Source of the DNA: Nonomuraea sediminis
Lineage (GTDB): Bacteria > Actinomycetota > Actinomycetes > Streptosporangiales > Streptosporangiaceae
DNA: 64,000 nt
Assembly (NCBI RefSeq): GCF_018531495.1
Contig: NZ_JAHDTI010000001.1
Coordinates: forward strand, 1,612,001 to 1,676,000
Direction: 5' to 3'
Below are positions 60,300 to 64,000 of the stretch, piece after piece. The number at the start of each line of letters is the position of its first letter. Position 1 is the first letter of the stretch. The notes under the pieces were generated by a model. That model had not been told where the DNA came from. It made no database searches and saw nothing but the letters and a program-made list of their open reading frames with translations. Made by a program: the position numbers and the translations under genes.

Positions 60300-63200
60300 T
60301 CAGCCGCAACTGAACCGCGCGCCTCCCCAGTCGGCGTGATCGTTGCCGTTGCCGTCGCCACCGTCGGTCACCACAAGATCGACATAACGGGCGCCGGCCA
60401 GGTCCGCCTTGAGCTCGTAGGCCGGGTCGGGACCCTTGAGCACCGGGCTCTGCGCCTTGGTCACCCCGTCGGCCACCACGGCGTACTGGACCGACCCGCG
60501 CACGCCCTGGCTGTCGTCCACGCCGGCGAAGGCCGCGAAAGCCGTACATCTGCCCGCCAGGAAGTAGCGGATCCTGGCCGGCGCGTGCGTGCCGAGGCCC
60601 TTGGGATAGACCTGGCCGCCGATGGTGATCGGGGTGCCGTCGCCCTGGGCCTTGTCGCCGTTCTCCTCGTCGCGCTCGGCGGGCCCCCAGCCGTTGTCGG
60701 CGCTGACCCAGTCCAGGTCACTGGCGTAGGCGTCCTTGGCGGGCGGTGGCGGCAGGGTCCGCACGACCGCGGAGGCGTCCACGCTCCGGCCGGCGTAGGC
60801 GGCCACGGCCTTCAGCTCGTAGGTCTGGTAGGCGGCGTCGGCGGGCGGCGTCACCTTCCAGACGGTGACCAGCTTGCCGCCGGGCTCGACGCGGCCGTTC
60901 CCGTCCCCCGCGGCGGTCCAGCCCTCCGGTACGGCGAGCGTCACCTTGACGTCCTGGGCGGTGTCCTCGAGGTTCTGGAACGTGGTGGTCACGTCGTTGG
61001 CCGTGCCCTGCTCCAGCGACGGCGAGGCGGGAACCACGGTCAGCGAGGCGCACGCGGGCGCGTCGGGCGCGGGCCCGAGGTCCTTGACGGCGAAGTCGTC
61101 CAGGACGAAGTCGGCCCCCGCCTGCTCGGGCTTGAGCGAGCGCAGCCCGACCCACACGTCGCCGCAGGCGCCGACCACGCGCTCGGTGAAGCGGGCAGTG
61201 GTGGTCTGCTCGGGCAGCGGGGTCCGCCTCGTCTCCACACTGGCGCTGCCCTTGTCGTAGCCGGTCACCCAGCTGTAGGTCTCCGCCTGGGCGCTCTGGT
61301 AGGCGAAGGACACCTCGTAGGCGTGTCCCGGCTCGAAGCGGGCGGTCCACGGCACGGTCCGGTAGACCAGCCCCTCGCGCTCCTCGTGCGACTTCAGCGA
61401 CCAGTCGCCGTCGAGCACGTCGTCGACGGTCTTGCCGTTCCACCCCTTCTGCGTGTACGGCTCGTGCCGCTCGGAAAGGTGGGTGCGGGCGTCGAACGAG
61501 CCGCCGGCGTCGCCCTTGACGAACGGGCCCCACCCCTGGTCGACGGACTCGAATCCGTCGCTGTCGCCGGGCGGGTCGCTCGCGACGAGCCTGACGTCGT
61601 CGACCCTGACCTCGCCAGCGGCGTCCGCGGCCTCGATGCGCAGGTCCGCGCTGCCGGCCTTGGCGGTGAAGTGGAGCTGGACCCGCTGGAAGTAGGTGTC
61701 GTGCTTCTCGTCCGAGGCGATGTAGTTGCGGGCGGTGGACCGGTCGAGGCCGATGGCGGCCTCGCCGACCGCCAGCGTCGTCCGGCGGGTCGTGCCGGGT
61801 TCGATCTCGATCTCGGCGGAGGCGGTGTAGGCCCGGCCCGGCTCGAGGCCGGTGAGGCGCTGCTGGATCCGGGCGGGGGCGCCGCCGCCGAGGACGGCGA
61901 CGCGCTGGCCGAGCTGGTTGGTCCTGACGCTGACGGGCCCGCTGGTGTCCCAGGTGTTCACGCCGTTGAAGCCGGGGTCCCTGACGCCGCTGCCCTGGCC
62001 CCAGTCGGGGGCGTGCGCCGCGGGGGGCTTGCCGACCGGGTAGAGCACGTACGGCTGGCCCTTGTCAGCATTTAGAGAGATTTTCCCGTTTCGTGGGGCG
62101 AGGACGCCCAGCGGGACGCGGCCCTGGTCGGTGAGCTTGTAGAGCCGCAGGGGCCCGGCGGCGTCCCAGGTGGTCGTGCCGCCGTCCGGGTTGTAGTGGT
62201 AGTACCTGCCCTCCCACGGCAGCAGGTAGGCGCCGCCGTCGTAGACCTTGTGCGCGCCCGCGAACAGCTCGCGCCTGCTGTTCGTGAACGTCCCCCTGAC
62301 GCCGCCGGTGAAGTCGATCTCGTCGGCCTTCCAGCGCATGATCTTGTAGTGCTGGAGGAACTTGGCCGGCAGGTTGTGCTCCCAGATGTTGCGGTAGAAG
62401 GCGGTGAAGTCGTTCTCCGCGGTCCAGCCCTCGAACTCGACGATGCGGGCGTTGTCCAGGATGGGGTGGGCGTTCCAGACGTCCTTCTCGCTGTTGCGGA
62501 TGAAGCGGATGATCTGCGAGTTGAGCCCCTTGTTGGTGGCTCCGCCGTAGTTGAGGTCGTTGGCCCAGTGCGACCACAGGGAGCCGCGCTCCAGCTTGTC
62601 GGCCCACTCGGTGCCGACCTGCCAGCCCTGGGCGCGCAGCTCGGCAAGCAGCCGGTCGGCCACCCAGCCGAACGGGCGGTAGACGTCCACGTACAGGAAG
62701 GCCAGGTTGGGGTCGGTCTCGTCACGAAGCTGATGGAAGCGCTTGGCGAGGGTGCCGTTGGTCAGGTCTGCCCGCTGGTCGATCTGGTAGGACTGGTCGA
62801 GCCAGTTCCAGCCCTTGGCCTTGACGTTGACCAGCGACTCGCTGAAGCTCTTCGCCTCCGGGTAGGACTCGGTGGCGTTGACGTGCACGCCGAAGGTGGC
62901 GTTCCAGTTCCTGCCCGCCTTGAGCAGCGTGTTGAGGTCGGCCAGCCCGCCGGCGCGGCGGTTGTAGTTGCCGCCGTAGTCGGGGTGCGCCGAGTCGTGG
63001 CCCTCCGACTGGTAGCCCTTGAGTATCGCGAGTTGCCCGAGCCCGTCGGTGGCCAGCGAGACCCGCTTGACGTCGTCGAGCGTGCGCAGGAACGGGTGGG
63101 TGGCCTGGCTGGAGAAGTTGAACGGGATGTGCGCGACCACCCGCTCCTTGGTCTGGTCGGCGCCCAGCGCCTTGATCTCGATGCCGCGGAAGGCGATCGC

Positions 63201-64000
63201 GCCGTCCTGCCAGTCGACCGTGTGGTCGCCGTTGGCGTCGGGGGTGACGACGACCCTGGCCCAGGGCAGGTTCTCGGTGAAGGGCGAGCCGGTGCCGCGG
63301 TAGGTCCACTGGCCGCTCCACACGCCGACCCTGACCGTGCCGTCGGCGTCCTTCCTCGCCTGGTGCCACAGGCGGGCGGCGTCCTTGTCGGTGGGGCCGC
63401 TCGGCTTGTCGTAGGTGGAGTTCGTCTCGACGGCCGCGGCGAGCCTGGCCGTGTTGACGATGGCGTAGCTGGCGCCCACCGGGTTGGCGTCCGGGGCCGT
63501 CTGCGGCGTCACCTGGGCGAAGACGTCGGCCGTGCGGGTGGAGTTGGGGTCGAGCCTGGTGAAGGCGGTGGCGGCGCCCTCCTGGGTGCTCGCCACGGAC
63601 ACCAGGTCGTGTCCCGGCAGGTCGAGGGTGTTGATCCGGAAGGCGTCGGTGTTCCTGACCGCGTCCACCCGGAACGTGGTCACCCGCCCCCTCACCCCGA
63701 TGGACACGTCCAGCCCGACACCGTCCAGGTCCGGAAATTTCAGGCTGTAGCGGGCGGTGCTGCCGTCGTTCCCACTGAGGGCGCCGGTCACGTTGTACGG
63801 CCGGCCGTTCAGGACCACGGCAGGCACGGCCGTACCGCCGTCGAGCGTGGCGCCGCCGGCGCGGTCGGTGTAGCGCAGGACGCGCGGGAAGGCGGGGTCG
63901 AGCGCGACGGTCAGCTGCGGCGAGGAGATGACGGCGGGCGCGGACACGGCGGCCTGCGGCTCGGGCTTGATGTTCTGCACGGTCGGCGGGGGCGGCGTGG
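60300..64000 (-). CDS. GH101 endo-alpha-N-acetylgalactosaminidase (N terminus beyond window)
   Basis: More than 1,230 residues; the frame stays open to the right edge, so start and signal peptide are not seen. A galactose-mutarotase-like N domain (about 20-290) leads to the GH101 barrel with the likely nucleophile Asp in LAFLYVDVYRPFGW and acid/base Glu in VGTEWADKLERGSLWSHW. After it come carbohydrate-binding beta-sandwiches (VDQGWGPFVKGDAGGSF; YIASDEKHDTYFQRVQL), a NEW3-type domain (GTANDVTTTFQNLEDTAQDV) and a C-terminal NPCBM (GGQVYPKGLGTHAPARIRYF). Releases core-1 O-glycans from mucin-like glycoproteins; expected outside the cell. Confidence 0.92.
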   Translation of the reverse strand, partial: TPPPPTVQNIKPEPQAAVSAPAVISSPQLTVALDPAFPRVLRYTDRAGGATLDGGTAVPAVVLNGRPYNVTGALSGNDGSTARYSLKFPDLDGVGLDVSIGVRGRVTTFRVDAVRNTDAFRINTLDLPGHDLVSVASTQEGAATAFTRLDPNSTRTADVFAQVTPQTAPDANPVGASYAIVNTARLAAAVETNSTYDKPSGPTDKDAARLWHQARKDADGTVRVGVWSGQWTYRGTGSPFTENLPWARVVVTPDANGDHTVDWQDGAIAFRGIEIKALGADQTKERVVAHIPFNFSSQATHPFLRTLDDVKRVSLATDGLGQLAILKGYQSEGHDSAHPDYGGNYNRRAGGLADLNTLLKAGRNWNATFGVHVNATESYPEAKSFSESLVNVKAKGWNWLDQSYQIDQRADLTNGTLAKRFHQLRDETDPNLAFLYVDVYRPFGWVADRLLAELRAQGWQVGTEWADKLERGSLWSHWANDLNYGGATNKGLNSQIIRFIRNSEKDVWNAHPILDNARIVEFEGWTAENDFTAFYRNIWEHNLPAKFLQHYKIMRWKADEIDFTGGVRGTFTNSRRELFAGAHKVYDGGAYLLPWEGRYYHYNPDGGTTTWDAAGPLRLYKLTDQGRVPLGVLAPRNGKISLNADKGQPYVLYPVGKPPAAHAPDWGQGSGVRDPGFNGVNTWDTSGPVSVRTNQLGQRVAVLGGGAPARIQQRLTGLEPGRAYTASAEIEIEPGTTRRTTLAVGEAAIGLDRSTARNYIASDEKHDTYFQRVQLHFTAKAGSADLRIEAADAAGEVRVDDVRLVASDPPGDSDGFESVDQGWGPFVKGDAGGSFDARTHLSERHEPYTQKGWNGKTVDDVLDGDWSLKSHEEREGLVYRTVPWTARFEPGHAYEVSFAYQSAQAETYSWVTGYDKGSASVETRRTPLPEQTTTARFTERVVGACGDVWVGLRSLKPEQAGADFVLDDFAVKDLGPAPDAPACASLTVVPASPSLEQGTANDVTTTFQNLEDTAQDVKVTLAVPEGWTAAGDGNGRVEPGGKLVTVWKVTPPADAAYQTYELKAVAAYAGRSVDASAVVRTLPPPPAKDAYASDLDWVSADNGWGPAERDEENGDKAQGDGTPITIGGQVYPKGLGTHAPARIRYFLAGRCTAFAAFAGVDDSQGVRGSVQYAVVADGVTKAQSPVLKGPDPAYELKADLAGARYVDLVVTDGGDGNGNDHADWGGARFSCG

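Overview
The window is GC-rich (roughly 70%) bacterial chromosome with strong third-position G/C bias, GTG starts, ECF sigma factors, LAL-type LuxR regulators, actinobacterial-type DapD, Lgt with a long acidic tail and an alpha-subunit GltB of actinobacterial length. All this fits an actinomycete; the gene style resembles Streptosporangiales such as Nonomuraea, but that genus-level guess is inference. No rRNA, tRNA, CRISPR array, insertion sequence or prophage was seen.

Layout. 1-9 kb: the end of an unidentified gene, a VOC/SDR gene pair, a luciferase-like small protein, a large ATPase-LuxR regulator, an epoxide-hydrolase-like enzyme and a secreted zinc metalloprotease. 9-16 kb: a GH15 glycosidase with a large internal deletion, a ClC chloride channel, a flavin monooxygenase with its TetR regulator and operator, glgC, and a one-domain glycogen-binding protein with a histone-like tail. 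16-27 kb: an accessory zone dominated by two copies of a DGPF/YCII protein plus ECF42-type sigma factor module. Four promoters here share the same two boxes at identical 17-nt spacing, in front of an MFS exporter, a dihydrofolate-reductase-like enzyme, a YCII gene and a DUF998 membrane protein. The same zone holds several decayed genes (LysR, sigma/anti-sigma, DUF6069) and the housekeeping dapD. 27-40 kb: methyltransferase, solute-binding-like protein, secreted beta-helix protein, cupin, pyruvate kinase, an S8 lipoprotein protease, a TetR-MFS efflux operon with a 37-bp palindromic operator, aldo/keto reductase, glycerophosphodiesterase and an XRE regulator. 40-46 kb: a second LAL-type LuxR regulator divergent from a secreted ricin-lectin protein (with a rare TTA codon) and two homologous secreted microproteins. 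46-53 kb: gltBD glutamate synthase. 53-64 kb: a BpsA-like branched-polyamine synthase, a HicB-like two-gene unit, a six-gene operon joining MauE and DsbA redox proteins to Lgt, a VIT1-type metal transporter and two paralogous two-cysteine exported proteins, and finally a partial GH101 endo-alpha-N-acetylgalactosaminidase running off the right edge.

Themes. First, the two ECF42 modules and their matched promoters look like a small co-located regulon. Second, short tandem repeats carrying a GTACGGC core lie across or immediately after the stop codons of at least four unrelated genes (XRE, gltD, bpsA-like, the two-cysteine protein). Third, two LAL regulators, two efflux systems with TetR-type control and several secreted hydrolases indicate a soil-type lifestyle. 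The best candidates for something undescribed are the lectin/microprotein unit, the two-cysteine proteins tied to the DsbA/MauE operon, the HicB-partner pair and the stop-codon-anchored repeats.
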